Source: Mesorhizobium sp. CAU 1732
GTDB lineage: Bacteria; Pseudomonadota; Alphaproteobacteria; Rhizobiales; Rhizobiaceae
Length of the DNA: 64,000 bases
Assembly (NCBI RefSeq): GCF_039888675.1
Contig: NZ_JBDQQR010000001.1
Span: forward strand, 3,348,001 to 3,412,000
Direction: 5' to 3'
Both the position numbers and the translations under genes were made by a program. Under the pieces are notes generated by a model. It saw nothing but the letters and a program-made list of their open reading frames with translations. It was not told where the DNA came from and made no database searches. Shown here piece after piece: positions 18,713 through 26,381 of the stretch; position 1 is the stretch's first letter; every line of letters begins with the position of its first letter.

Positions 18713-20164
18713 TCAAACCCCGCTCGCCGGGATGCCCGACCGCTCGACCTTGCGCGGCGCGACGACCTTCTTCCACGTCGAAAGCGCCTTGTTGACCGCC
18801 ATGTGCGGCTCGCGCGCCACGAACTCGCCGTGGCCGGACTTGGCCTCCACCTTGCCGTCATTGACCGCCACCGCGCCGCGCGTGAACACGAAACGCGGAA
18901 GGCCCGTCACCTCGATGCCCTCGAAGACGTTGTAGTCGATCACCGATTGCTGGCTCTTCGACGAAATCGTCTTCTTGCGCTTCGGGTCCCACACGATGAT
19001 GTCGGCATCGGAGCCTTCGAGGATCGCACCCTTCTTCGGATACATGTTCAGGATTTTGGCGATGTTGGTCGATGTCACCGCGACGAATTCGTTCGGCGTA
19101 AGACGGCCGGTGTTGACGCCGTAGCTCCACAGGACCGGAAGCCGGTCCTCGAGCCCGCCGGTGCCGTTGGGGATCTTGGTGAAGTCGCCGACGCCCGTGC
19201 GCTTCTGGTCGGTCGTGAAGGCGCAATGGTCGGTCGCCACGACTTGCAGCGAACCTGCCTGGAGGCCGGCCCAGAGCGAATCCTGATGCAGCTTGTTGCG
19301 GAAGGGCGGGCTCATGACGCGCCGCGCCGAATGGTCCCAATCCTTGTCGAAATACTCGCTTTCGTCGAGCACGAGATGCTGGATCAGCGGCTCGCCGAAA
19401 ACGCGCATGCCCTTCTGGCGCGCACGGCGGATCGCCTCGTGGCTCTGCTCACACGACGTATGCACCACATAGAGCGGCACGCCCGCCATGTCGGCGATCA
19501 TGATGGCGCGGTTGGTCGCCTCGCCCTCCACTTCCGGCGGGCGCGAATAGGCGTGGCCCTCGGGCCCGTTATTGCCTTCGGCCAGAAGCTTCTGCGACAG
19601 TTGCGCGACGACGTCGCCGTTTTCGGCGTGGACCATCGGCAGCGCGCCAAGCTCGGCGCAGCGCTGGAACGACGAGAACATCTCGTCATCGTCCACCATC
19701 AGCGCGCCCTTGTAGGCCATGAAGTGCTTGAACGAGGTGATGCCGCGGTTCACGACCTCCGGCATCTCGTTGAACACCTGCTCGCCCCACCAGGTGATCG
19801 CCATGTGGAAGGAATAATCGCAGCAGGCGCGGGTCGACTTGTTGTCCCACATCTGGATGGCTTCGAGCAGCGACTGGTTGGGAGACGGCAGGCAGAAATC
19901 GACGACCATCGTGGTCCCGCCGGAGAGAGCCGCGCGCGTGCCGCTCTCGAAATCGTCCGCCGAATAGGTGCCCATGAACGGCATTTCGAGATGGGTGTGC
20001 GGATCGATGCCGCCCGGCATGACGTAGCAGCCGGTGGCGTCGAACACCTCGTCGCCGGTCAGATCCGGCCCGATCTGGACGATCCGTCCGCCATCGATCA
20101 GCACATCGCTCTTGTATGTGCGGTCGGCAGTGACGATCGTTCCGTTCTTGATGACTTTTGTCAT
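18713..20164 (-). CDS. hydA: Dihydropyrimidinase (D-hydantoinase)
   Basis: This 483-residue cyclic amidohydrolase opens 5,6-dihydrouracil or dihydrothymine to N-carbamoyl-beta-amino acids. The metal-binding GGIDPHTHLEMPFMG lies at about residues 56-70, the carbamylated lysine lies in GITSFKHFMAYKG near 150, and VHAENGDVV and VATDHCAFTTDQK supply further ligands. The length is typical (about 480). ATG 20164 is preferred to 20206 because AGGGGA lies upstream and MTKVIKNGTIVTADRTYKSD is the conserved beginning. It stands between a CdiI-like gene and the ABC importer genes. Confidence 0.95.
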   Translation of the reverse strand: MTKVIKNGTIVTADRTYKSDVLIDGGRIVQIGPDLTGDEVFDATGCYVMPGGIDPHTHLEMPFMGTYSADDFESGTRAALSGGTTMVVDFCLPSPNQSLLEAIQMWDNKSTRACCDYSFHMAITWWGEQVFNEMPEVVNRGITSFKHFMAYKGALMVDDDEMFSSFQRCAELGALPMVHAENGDVVAQLSQKLLAEGNNGPEGHAYSRPPEVEGEATNRAIMIADMAGVPLYVVHTSCEQSHEAIRRARQKGMRVFGEPLIQHLVLDESEYFDKDWDHSARRVMSPPFRNKLHQDSLWAGLQAGSLQVVATDHCAFTTDQKRTGVGDFTKIPNGTGGLEDRLPVLWSYGVNTGRLTPNEFVAVTSTNIAKILNMYPKKGAILEGSDADIIVWDPKRKKTISSKSQQSVIDYNVFEGIEVTGLPRFVFTRGAVAVNDGKVEAKSGHGEFVAREPHMAVNKALSTWKKVVAPRKVERSGIPASGV

Positions 20165-20212
20165 TCTTTCGTTCCCCTGTTTCTTACGCCATGGCTGGCG
20201 ACGCATATCAGT

Positions 20213-20629
20213 TCATAGTCGAGCACCGAACGGATTCCTCGCCATAAACACCGCACGATCCTTGTTCACCTGATCGATCTTCCTGTCGAAGTCGCGGTGA
20301 ATGTTTTCGAGTTCGGTCCAATGCTCCGGATGGTCGCTCCAATACGATGCAGGCAGACGCTGACAAGCAGACAACAAATCTCCGTCATACATGTCACCAC
20401 TTGCAAGGATATTCAGTTCAAGAATCTCCAATGCGCGCGGCAACAACACATCGACGGCGATACCCTGACCGAGCAGGAGCCGGATCGTCTCCACCGTCTG
20501 ATCCTTGAGTGGAAGGGCGAGCGCGGGTTCACATCTCGCAATCAGCGGTGTCTGGTAGGGCGGTTCGGAACCGGACCAGCCAATCAGCACGCGCAGAGGA
20601 TGGTCCTCGAACGTCGGGCGAGCGTTCAT
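20213..20629 (-). CDS. CdiI-family (contact-dependent inhibition immunity-like) protein in the pyrimidine operon
   Basis: A 138-residue cytoplasmic protein. Residues 35-105 (LPLKDQTVETIRLLLGQGIA, LLPRALEILELNILASGDMY, DGDLLSA, then a YW-containing segment) match from memory the pattern of CdiI_3-type immunity proteins: a TVExLRxLIGQ region, LxPLALEIL, LAxGDxYxGDLL and an aromatic FW position. No cdiA or cdiB lies in the window. The ATG at 20629 overlaps the upstream hydrolase stop by four bases (ATGA), and hydA follows after 48 bases, so it belongs to the pyrimidine operon. A role in protection from a toxin, or an adapted role in the pathway, cannot be decided from sequence. Confidence 0.7.
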   Translation of the reverse strand: MNARPTFEDHPLRVLIGWSGSEPPYQTPLIARCEPALALPLKDQTVETIRLLLGQGIAVDVLLPRALEILELNILASGDMYDGDLLSACQRLPASYWSDHPEHWTELENIHRDFDRKIDQVNKDRAVFMARNPFGARL

Positions 20630-21876
20630 TCAACGATCCCTGCCGTCTCCACCACGGCGTGGAACAGCACGTCGGCGCCCGCCGATGCCCATTCCTTCGA
20701 GATTTCTTCCGCCTCGTTGTGGGAAAGCCCGTCCACGCAGGGACAGAAAACCATGGAGGTGGGCGCGAGGCGGTTGATCCAGCACGCGTCGTGGCCGGCG
20801 CCGGAGACGATGTCGCGGTGACTGTAGCCGAGGCGCTCGGCGGCGTCGCGGACAGCCTTGACGCAGCCCGCGTCGAACGTGACGGGCTCGAAATGCCCGA
20901 CCGCCTCGATGTCGAAGCCGATGCCCAGCGCATCGCAGATCGTTTCGATGCCGCCTTCGATGCGCACGCGCATTTCGTTCAGAACTTCGGCGTTGGGCGA
21001 GCGAATGTCGATGGTGAAGACCACCTCGCCCGGGATCACGTTTCGCGAGTTCGGATAGACCTCCATATGCCCGATCGCACCCACGGCGTCGGGCTGGTAG
21101 TCCATCGCCACTTCGTGGACGAGTTCCGTCACCCGCGCCATGCCGAGACCGGCATTGCGGCGCTTGTGCATCGGGGTCGAGCCGGTATGGGCGTCGTTGC
21201 CGGTGAGCGTCACCTGCAGCCACCAGAGGCCCTGCCCGTGGGTGACGACGCCGATGTCGATGCCTTCGTCTTCGAGGATCGGGCCTTGCTCGATATGAAG
21301 CTCGAAGAACGCCTTCATCGGTCGGTTGCCGACCTCTTCCTCGCCCTTCCAGCCGATGCGCTCGAGCTCGTCGCCGAAGCGCTTGCCGTCCTTGTCCGTC
21401 CGGTCGTAGGCCCATTCCAGATCGTGCTCGCCGGCAAAGACGCCGGAGGCCAGCATGGCCGGCGCATAGCGCGTGCCTTCCTCGTTCGTCCAGTTGGTGA
21501 CGACGATCGGATGCTTCGTCTTGATGCCGAGATCGTTGAGGGTGCGGATCACTTCCAGCCCGCCAAGGACGCCCAGCACGCCATCATACTTGCCGCCCGT
21601 CGGCTGCGTGTCGAGATGCGAGCCGACATAGACCGGTGGCAAAGATGGATCGGTGCCCTCGCGACGGGCGAACATCGTGCCCATCTTGTCGACGCCCGTC
21701 TCAAGGCCGGCCTCGTCGCACCAGCGTTTGAAGAGGTGCCGGCCCTCGCCATCCGCGTCGGTCAGCGTCTGGCGGTTGTTGCCGCCCGCCACGCCGGGTC
21801 CGATCTTCGCCATCTCCATCAGCGAATCCCACATGCGGTCGGGATTGATGCGAAGGTTTTCTCCCGGAGCGGCCAT
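20626..21876 (-). CDS. Zn-dependent M20-type hydrolase, probable beta-ureidopropionase (N-carbamoyl-beta-alanine amidohydrolase)
   Basis: A 416-residue metal amidohydrolase of the allantoate/N-carbamoyl-amino-acid hydrolase group. Metal and substrate motifs are GSHLDTQPTGGKYDG near residue 85, NWTNEEGTRYAPAMLASGVF near 128, FELHIEQGPILED near 193 and SGAGHDACW near 360. It would hydrolyse N-carbamoyl-beta-alanine or its 3-methyl analogue to the beta-amino acid, CO2 and ammonia, after HydA. It follows the cupin gene by seven bases and overlaps the CdiI-like gene by four. N-carbamoyl-L-amino-acid hydrolase activity is an alternative; context favours pyrimidines. Confidence 0.92.
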   Translation of the reverse strand: MAAPGENLRINPDRMWDSLMEMAKIGPGVAGGNNRQTLTDADGEGRHLFKRWCDEAGLETGVDKMGTMFARREGTDPSLPPVYVGSHLDTQPTGGKYDGVLGVLGGLEVIRTLNDLGIKTKHPIVVTNWTNEEGTRYAPAMLASGVFAGEHDLEWAYDRTDKDGKRFGDELERIGWKGEEEVGNRPMKAFFELHIEQGPILEDEGIDIGVVTHGQGLWWLQVTLTGNDAHTGSTPMHKRRNAGLGMARVTELVHEVAMDYQPDAVGAIGHMEVYPNSRNVIPGEVVFTIDIRSPNAEVLNEMRVRIEGGIETICDALGIGFDIEAVGHFEPVTFDAGCVKAVRDAAERLGYSHRDIVSGAGHDACWINRLAPTSMVFCPCVDGLSHNEAEEISKEWASAGADVLFHAVVETAGIVE

Positions 21877-21883
21877 GTCTACC

Positions 21884-22174
21884 TCAAGCTTTCAGTTCGA
21901 CTTCGACGAAGGACATGGCGACCGTGCCGCCATTGACGACATTGTGCTCGACGCCCTCCTCACGGCGGTAGGCGACGCCTGCCTCCATGTCCACCCGGCG
22001 ACTGCCGCCGCCGGGTTCTTCTAGAAGAAAAGCGCATGGCGTCAGCGTCGTCACGACATAATCCATGCCGTGACGATGCCAGCCGGTCTCCGCGCCCGGC
22101 ACGAAGTCCCACCGCGTGACGCGCACCTTCTCATCGTCGATGAGAACCGCGTGCGTGGCTTGCGGACGGGACAT
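21884..22174 (-). CDS. Small cupin-domain protein
   Basis: A 96-residue single-domain cupin. Metal-ligand positions are visible in ETGWHRHGMDYVVTTL near residues 29-44 and in the second motif around EEGVEHNVVNGG near 73-84. Such small cupins occur beside amidohydrolases and aminotransferases, but no activity can be deduced. It is packed between the aminotransferase (four-base gap) and the hydrolase (seven-base gap), so it is surely co-expressed with the pyrimidine pathway. Confidence 0.87.
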   Translation of the reverse strand: MSRPQATHAVLIDDEKVRVTRWDFVPGAETGWHRHGMDYVVTTLTPCAFLLEEPGGGSRRVDMEAGVAYRREEGVEHNVVNGGTVAMSFVEVELKA

Positions 22175-22178
22175 GCGT

Positions 22179-23507
22179 TCACTCCACTTCGTTCAGGACG
22201 GTGCGGACGCAGTCGATGAGTTCGTCGATCTGGCCCTTCTCGATGATCAGCGGCGGCGACAAGGCGATGATGTCGCCCGTCGTGCGGATCAGGCAGCCCT
22301 TCTCGAACGCCTTGACGAAGGCCGAGAACGCCCGCTTCGTCGGCTGGCCGGCGATCGGCGAGAGTTCGATCGCGCCGACGAGACCGATGTTGCGCACGTC
22401 GATGACGTTCGGAGCGTCCTTCAGCGAGTGCAGCGCGTCTTCCCAATAGGGCGCGAGTTCCGCGCCGCGCGTCAGCAGCCCCTCGTCCTTGTAGGTTTCG
22501 AGCGTCGCAAGCGCCGCAGCCGACGCGATCGGATTGCCGGAATAGGTGTAGCCGTGGAAAAACTCGATCAGGTGCTCCGGCCCGGTCATGAAGGCGTCGT
22601 GGATTTCCTTCTTCACGAACACCGCGCCCATCGGAATGACGCCGTTGGACACGCCCTTGGCGGTGACCATGATGTCCGGCGTGACGCCGAAATAATCCGC
22701 CGCAAACGGCGTGCCGAGACGGCCGAAACCTGTAATGACCTCGTCGAAGATCAGGAGGATGCCGTGCTTCGTGCAGATGTCGCGCAGCTTCTGGAGGTAG
22801 CCTTTCGGCGGGATGAGGACGCCGGTCGAACCAGCGACGGGTTCCACGATGACGGCGGCGATGGTGGAGGCGTCGTGCAGCGTGACGATACGCTCCAGCT
22901 CGTCGGCCAACTCCGCGCCGTGCTCCGGCTCGCCGCGCGTGAACGCATTCTTCGCGGGCTGATGGGTGTGCGGCATGTGGTCGACACCGCTGAGCAGCGT
23001 GCCGAACATCTTGCGGTTGGTGACGATGCCGCCCACCGAGATGCCGCCGAAGTTCACGCCGTGATAGCCGCGCTCGCGTCCGATGAGACGGGTGCGCGCG
23101 CCCTCGCCTTTCACGCGCTGATAGGCAAGCGCGATCTTGAGAGCGGTATCGACCGATTCCGACCCGGAGTTCGTGAAGAACACATGGTCCATGCCCTGCG
23201 GCGCGATGTCGACCAGCCGGTTGGCGAGTTCGAAGACGATCGGATGGCCCATCTGGAACGCGGGCGCGTAGTCGAGTTCCGCCGCCTGGCGCTGGATCGC
23301 TTCGGTGATCTTCGGCCGGCAATGGCCCGCGTTGACGCACCAGAGGCCGGCGGTGCCGTCGAGCACCTTGCGGCCATCCGACGTCGTATAGTGCATGTCC
23401 TTTGCGGCGACCAGCATACGCGGCGCCTGCTTGAACTGACGATTTGCCGTAAACGGCATCCAGAACGCGCTGAGATCGTTCGGCGCAACGTTGAGCCTGT
23501 TGGACAT
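22179..23507 (-). CDS. Class III aminotransferase, probable beta-alanine (omega-amino acid):pyruvate transaminase
   Basis: This 442-residue PLP enzyme has the class III pattern: VFFTNSGSESVDTALKIALA near residue 108, the LLIFDEVITGFGRLG metal/PLP region near 255 and the Schiff-base lysine in VTAKGVSNGVIPMG near 288. LSAFWMPFTANRQFK at the N terminus is typical of beta-alanine:pyruvate aminotransferases. It would transaminate beta-alanine or 3-aminoisobutyrate, the end products of reductive pyrimidine degradation. ATG 23507 has AAGGAAAGG upstream. It is the first gene of the operon, divergent from rutR, with a RutR-like operator about 80 bases upstream. Confidence 0.92.
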   Translation of the reverse strand: MSNRLNVAPNDLSAFWMPFTANRQFKQAPRMLVAAKDMHYTTSDGRKVLDGTAGLWCVNAGHCRPKITEAIQRQAAELDYAPAFQMGHPIVFELANRLVDIAPQGMDHVFFTNSGSESVDTALKIALAYQRVKGEGARTRLIGRERGYHGVNFGGISVGGIVTNRKMFGTLLSGVDHMPHTHQPAKNAFTRGEPEHGAELADELERIVTLHDASTIAAVIVEPVAGSTGVLIPPKGYLQKLRDICTKHGILLIFDEVITGFGRLGTPFAADYFGVTPDIMVTAKGVSNGVIPMGAVFVKKEIHDAFMTGPEHLIEFFHGYTYSGNPIASAAALATLETYKDEGLLTRGAELAPYWEDALHSLKDAPNVIDVRNIGLVGAIELSPIAGQPTKRAFSAFVKAFEKGCLIRTTGDIIALSPPLIIEKGQIDELIDCVRTVLNEVE

Positions 23508-23586
23508 GACCAAGCCTTTCCTTTTGTATGCCCCTCGTGGGTCGGCCAACGCTTGGTTCTTCGGGCGTAGCTGTGCTACGCAAATT

Positions 23587-23602
23587 TTGACCGATTGGAC
23601 AA
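23587..23602. promoter_or_regulatory. RutR-like operator upstream of the pyrimidine operon and rutR
   Basis: TTGACCGATTGGACAA is a near-perfect dyad that agrees at 14 of 16 positions with the E. coli RutR consensus TTGACCAnnTGGTCAA as I recall it. It lies 80 bases upstream of the aminotransferase and 131 bases upstream of rutR in their shared gap. A second region closer to rutR has a direct repeat of TGGTCCAG (23687-23694 and 23700-23707) that may provide extra half-sites. Binding by the adjacent RutR-like protein is inferred. Confidence 0.7.
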
Positions 23603-23733
23603 ACGTTAGCACCGCCGTCTGGGCGGTCAAGGGATTACTATCGCAATAGGAACAGGCGTGGCGCGTTCCACGGCTTCCGCGTGGACTGGTCCAGCAGATT
23701 GGTCCAGATGAACGAGACAGGGATTCCGGAACG

Positions 23734-24366
23734 ATGGATGCGGTGAAGCCAAAGCGACGGACGCGCATTCAGACCGAAAAGCGCGAAATCATCCTGGAAG
23801 CCGCGCTGGAGGTCTTTTCCCAGCATGGGTTCCGCGGCGCGACGATCGACCAGATCGCCGAATCGGCGGGCATGTCGAAGCCGAATTTGCTCTACTATTT
23901 CCGCTCCAAGGAGGCCATCCACGTTTCGCTGATGCAGCGTCTTCTGGATACGTGGCTGGCTCCGTTGCGCGAGATCGACGACGTCGGCGATCCCATGACC
24001 GAATTGCGCAGCTACATCCGCCGCAAGCTCGAAATGGCGCGAGACTTCCCGCGCGAGAGCCGGCTGTTTGCCAACGAAATCATCCAGGGCGCACCACGCG
24101 TGATGCCGCTTCTGGAAGGCGAGTTGCGCGAACTGGTGGACGAAAAGGCGCAGATCATTCGCGGATGGATGCGCGCCGGCAAGATCGCCCGCACCGACCC
24201 CTGGCACCTGATCTTCTCGATCTGGGCGACAACGCAGCACTATGCCGATTTCGACGTGCAGGTACGCGCGATGCTCGGACCCGACCGCGGCGGCGAAGGC
24301 CGCTTCGAAGACGCCGCGCGGTTCCTGGAACAGCTCTTCATGGAAGGGTTGAAGCCGAAGGGGTGA
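23734..24366 (+). CDS. rutR: TetR-family pyrimidine regulator RutR
   Basis: A 210-residue regulator. The N-terminal helix-turn-helix is REIILEAALEVFSQHGFRGA, then TIDQIAESAGMSKPNLLYYF. The C-terminal ligand domain has the RutR-type features NEIIQGAPRVMPLLEGELRE and the tryptophan-rich HLIFSIWATTQHYADFDVQV. RutR of E. coli senses uracil and thymine and represses pyrimidine degradation genes. The gene is transcribed divergently from the pyrimidine operon, with a matching operator in the gap. ATG 23734 precedes the conserved KREIILEAAL helix by about 20 residues, as in the family. Confidence 0.92.
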   Translation: MDAVKPKRRTRIQTEKREIILEAALEVFSQHGFRGATIDQIAESAGMSKPNLLYYFRSKEAIHVSLMQRLLDTWLAPLREIDDVGDPMTELRSYIRRKLEMARDFPRESRLFANEIIQGAPRVMPLLEGELRELVDEKAQIIRGWMRAGKIARTDPWHLIFSIWATTQHYADFDVQVRAMLGPDRGGEGRFEDAARFLEQLFMEGLKPKG

Positions 24367-24430
24367 GGTTGAAGCATCCACACCCGTTCGCTATCTTACG
24401 CTTTCGTATCGATAGCCAAAGGGTAAGAAA

Positions 24431-24643
24431 ATGGGCAACGTCGCGACCCTTTCCAGCAAATTCCAAATCTCCATTCCAAAGGCAGTTCGCGAAGCAAACC
24501 ATTGGATGCCTGGACAGGAGTTTGCCTTCATACCCAGCGGAAGCGGGGTTATGCTCGTACCTGTGCCCAAGCTTGAAGATCTGCTCGGAATAGCCCGAAA
24601 TGCCGATCCGACGGGTTACCGCGATCGGAACGACCGCTATTGA
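24431..24643 (+). CDS. vapB: AbrB/VapB-type antitoxin
   Basis: A 70-residue protein with a swapped-hairpin AbrB DNA-binding domain at residues 4-48 (ATLSSKFQISIPKAVREANH, GQEFAFIP, VMLVPV) and a short charged C-terminal tail (DPTGYRDRNDRY) that normally wraps the toxin. It overlaps the downstream PIN-domain toxin gene by four bases. The inverted pair GCTATC/GATAGC upstream (about 24390-24416) is a possible autoregulatory site. It follows rutR by 64 bases on the same strand. Confidence 0.87.
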   Translation: MGNVATLSSKFQISIPKAVREANHWMPGQEFAFIPSGSGVMLVPVPKLEDLLGIARNADPTGYRDRNDRY

Positions 24644-25023
24644 TACGCGTCGTCGATACATCGGCCTGGATTGAGGGGTTCGTACGCGGACGAGAAAACC
24701 CTGTCATCCGATCCGAATTGCCGCCCCGTGATCACTGCATTGTTCCGACCATCGTGCAATATGAGATTGCAAAATGGTCTGCGAGAAACCTGTCCGAGGG
24801 CGTTGCGGCAGGGATCATCGCGTACACGACACAATGCATCGTCGTCGACCTCGATACATCGATCGCCATTCGCGCTGCCGAGATCGGTCGCCTCCACGAA
24901 CTCGCAATGGCCGACGCGATCATCTACGCGACAGCTCTTCACATGGACGCCGATCTCCTGACCTGCGATGCCCATTTCGACGGGCTGGATCAGGTCAGAT
25001 ACATTCCGAAATCGCCGGCCTGA
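24640..25023 (+). CDS. vapC: VapC-type PIN-domain ribonuclease toxin
   Basis: A 127-residue PIN-domain protein with the acidic catalytic set Asp6 (VVDTSAWIEG), Glu42 (VQYEIAKW), Asp92 (MADAIIYATA) and Asp110 (LLTCDAHF) all present, so the nuclease looks intact. The start is TTG at 24640 within a TTGA overlap with the antitoxin stop, giving translational coupling. VapC toxins cleave tRNA or rRNA when not bound by VapB. It lies between the two halves of the pyrimidine regulon without an obvious functional link. Confidence 0.88.
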   Translation: MIRVVDTSAWIEGFVRGRENPVIRSELPPRDHCIVPTIVQYEIAKWSARNLSEGVAAGIIAYTTQCIVVDLDTSIAIRAAEIGRLHELAMADAIIYATALHMDADLLTCDAHFDGLDQVRYIPKSPA

Positions 25024-25239
25024 TCAGTCCTCGTATTCGCCGCCAAAGCTCTCGATCGTCGGGACGAGTTCCATGATGGCGGCTTGCGTTGCCGGTGCGA
25101 TGGTCGCCCCCGGCAGCGTGCTCACGCCTGGCCCGGACCTGCGGCGCGGGAGAACCTGCACCTCTTCGGCCGCGATTTCCTCGGCAAGCTTTTCCAGCGC
25201 CTTGACCTGGGAAGACCCACGCGCCTTGATGACAAGCAT
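25024..25239 (-). CDS. Small conserved-type hypothetical protein
   Basis: A 71-residue protein beginning MLVIKARGSSQVKALEKLAE with ATG 25239 and AGGGGAG upstream. A longer frame from a TTG at 25308 lacks a ribosome site. It has an amphipathic helix (VKALEKLAEEIAAEEVQVLP), a basic RRR segment and an acidic end. There are no cysteines, signal peptide or membrane segments. The stop abuts that of vapC (tail to tail), and it lies downstream of the EamA exporter on the same strand. I do not recognise the family; function unknown. Confidence 0.5.
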   Translation of the reverse strand: MLVIKARGSSQVKALEKLAEEIAAEEVQVLPRRRSGPGVSTLPGATIAPATQAAIMELVPTIESFGGEYED

Positions 25240-25317
25240 CCTTCGGGCTCCCCTGCTGCTGGTGGACGGAGTGACGGAGCCGAAATGTCGCCGATCCTGG
25301 TTAACCAATCACTATGA

Positions 25318-26262
25318 TCATCCGTCTCGCGACAGGGCCAGAACGACGAGGCCGAGAACCGTCACGAGCGCACCGGCCATGACGCTGGCATTCACCCACC
25401 CGTGGCCAAGAAGGCCCTCGAAAACGATGACGAAGGACGGCGTGAGATAGGTGTAGGCGAGCACCTTCGCGGCCGGCAGCCGCAAGGCAGCGAACTGGAC
25501 CAGAAACGTCGTGCCCGCCGTCGTGAAGACGGCAAGATATGCGATCGCGATCCACACGATGGCGGGAAGGTTCATCCAGTCGGTCCGGGCGATCTCGACC
25601 GCGCCGTAGACGGCGATGCACACACCCGTCGCAAAGAGCGTCCACATCGTGAAGAACACCAGCGGCTCACCGCGACTGAACCGCTTCACCAGCGGCGCAT
25701 AGGCGGCGTGGCACGCGCAGCCGACCACGAAGATGAGTTCGCCACGGCCGATATCGAAGGCGCGGATGGCGGCGAGATCGCCGCCGAAGATCACCCATAT
25801 CGCGCCCAGCCCCGCAAAGACGAGACTCGCCCATACGAGACCGCGCGGCACCTGCCCCAGAAAAAGCCAGCCGAAGAAGGCCGACATCAACGGCATCAGC
25901 GTGAACACCGCGCCTGTCGCGACCGGCGTCGTCAGCCCGAGCGCGACGAACATCGTGATGAAAAAGACCGCCATCAAGAGGCCCAGCAGCCCGAAGCGCC
26001 ATGGCGAACGCGGCAGCGTGACCCGACCGGACAGGACGACGAAAGCCGCGATTGCCATCAGCGACGTCCCGATCAGGAACCGCATCGCGTTGATTGCCGC
26101 CGGGCCGATATAGGGCACGGCGAGCGCACCGACCGAATAGGACCCGGCAACCAGCGTGGCGAAGACAAGCATTGCGAGATGGCCCAGCAGCTTCTGCCTG
26201 CCGGTCGCGAATGTCGTGTTGGTTGAGGGGGTGTCGGCGGGGAGTGTGACTGGCTGGTTCAA
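25318..26262 (-). CDS. EamA/DMT-superfamily membrane exporter
   Basis: An approximately 314-residue integral membrane protein with about ten hydrophobic segments arranged as two EamA repeats, for example LLGLLMAVFFITMFVALGL and LFATGVCIAVYGAVEIARTD. Members export or import amino acids, nucleobases or other metabolites; the substrate is not readable. The start is set at TTG 26262 because GGAAGGAA lies seven bases upstream; GTG 26301 is an alternative with no ribosome site. It lies between vapBC and preA, so a link to pyrimidine metabolites is possible but unproven. Confidence 0.86.
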   Translation of the reverse strand: MNQPVTLPADTPSTNTTFATGRQKLLGHLAMLVFATLVAGSYSVGALAVPYIGPAAINAMRFLIGTSLMAIAAFVVLSGRVTLPRSPWRFGLLGLLMAVFFITMFVALGLTTPVATGAVFTLMPLMSAFFGWLFLGQVPRGLVWASLVFAGLGAIWVIFGGDLAAIRAFDIGRGELIFVVGCACHAAYAPLVKRFSRGEPLVFFTMWTLFATGVCIAVYGAVEIARTDWMNLPAIVWIAIAYLAVFTTAGTTFLVQFAALRLPAAKVLAYTYLTPSFVIVFEGLLGHGWVNASVMAGALVTVLGLVVLALSRDG

Positions 26263-26381
26263 TGCGTGTTCCTTCCCGCCATGCCTAGCCGACGCGCTCA
26301 CGGCGAGGAAGGAAAAACCACAGGGCCAGCGCCGGCATCACCCGATACGCAACATGGGCGACGCCGGCGCGGCAGGGAGAA

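Noticed and set aside
16973..20218. Very long plus-strand open frame (over 1000 codons) opposite the ABC importer and hydA genes
   Set aside because: Its composition is dominated by Arg, His, Asp and Gly, typical of an antisense frame in high-GC DNA. The minus strand carries four genes with clear family motifs and ribosome sites over the same bases.
23687..23707. Additional full RutR operator formed by the two TGGTCCAG copies near rutR
   Set aside because: The copies are in direct, not inverted, orientation, so they do not form a TetR-type dyad; kept only as possible half-sites.
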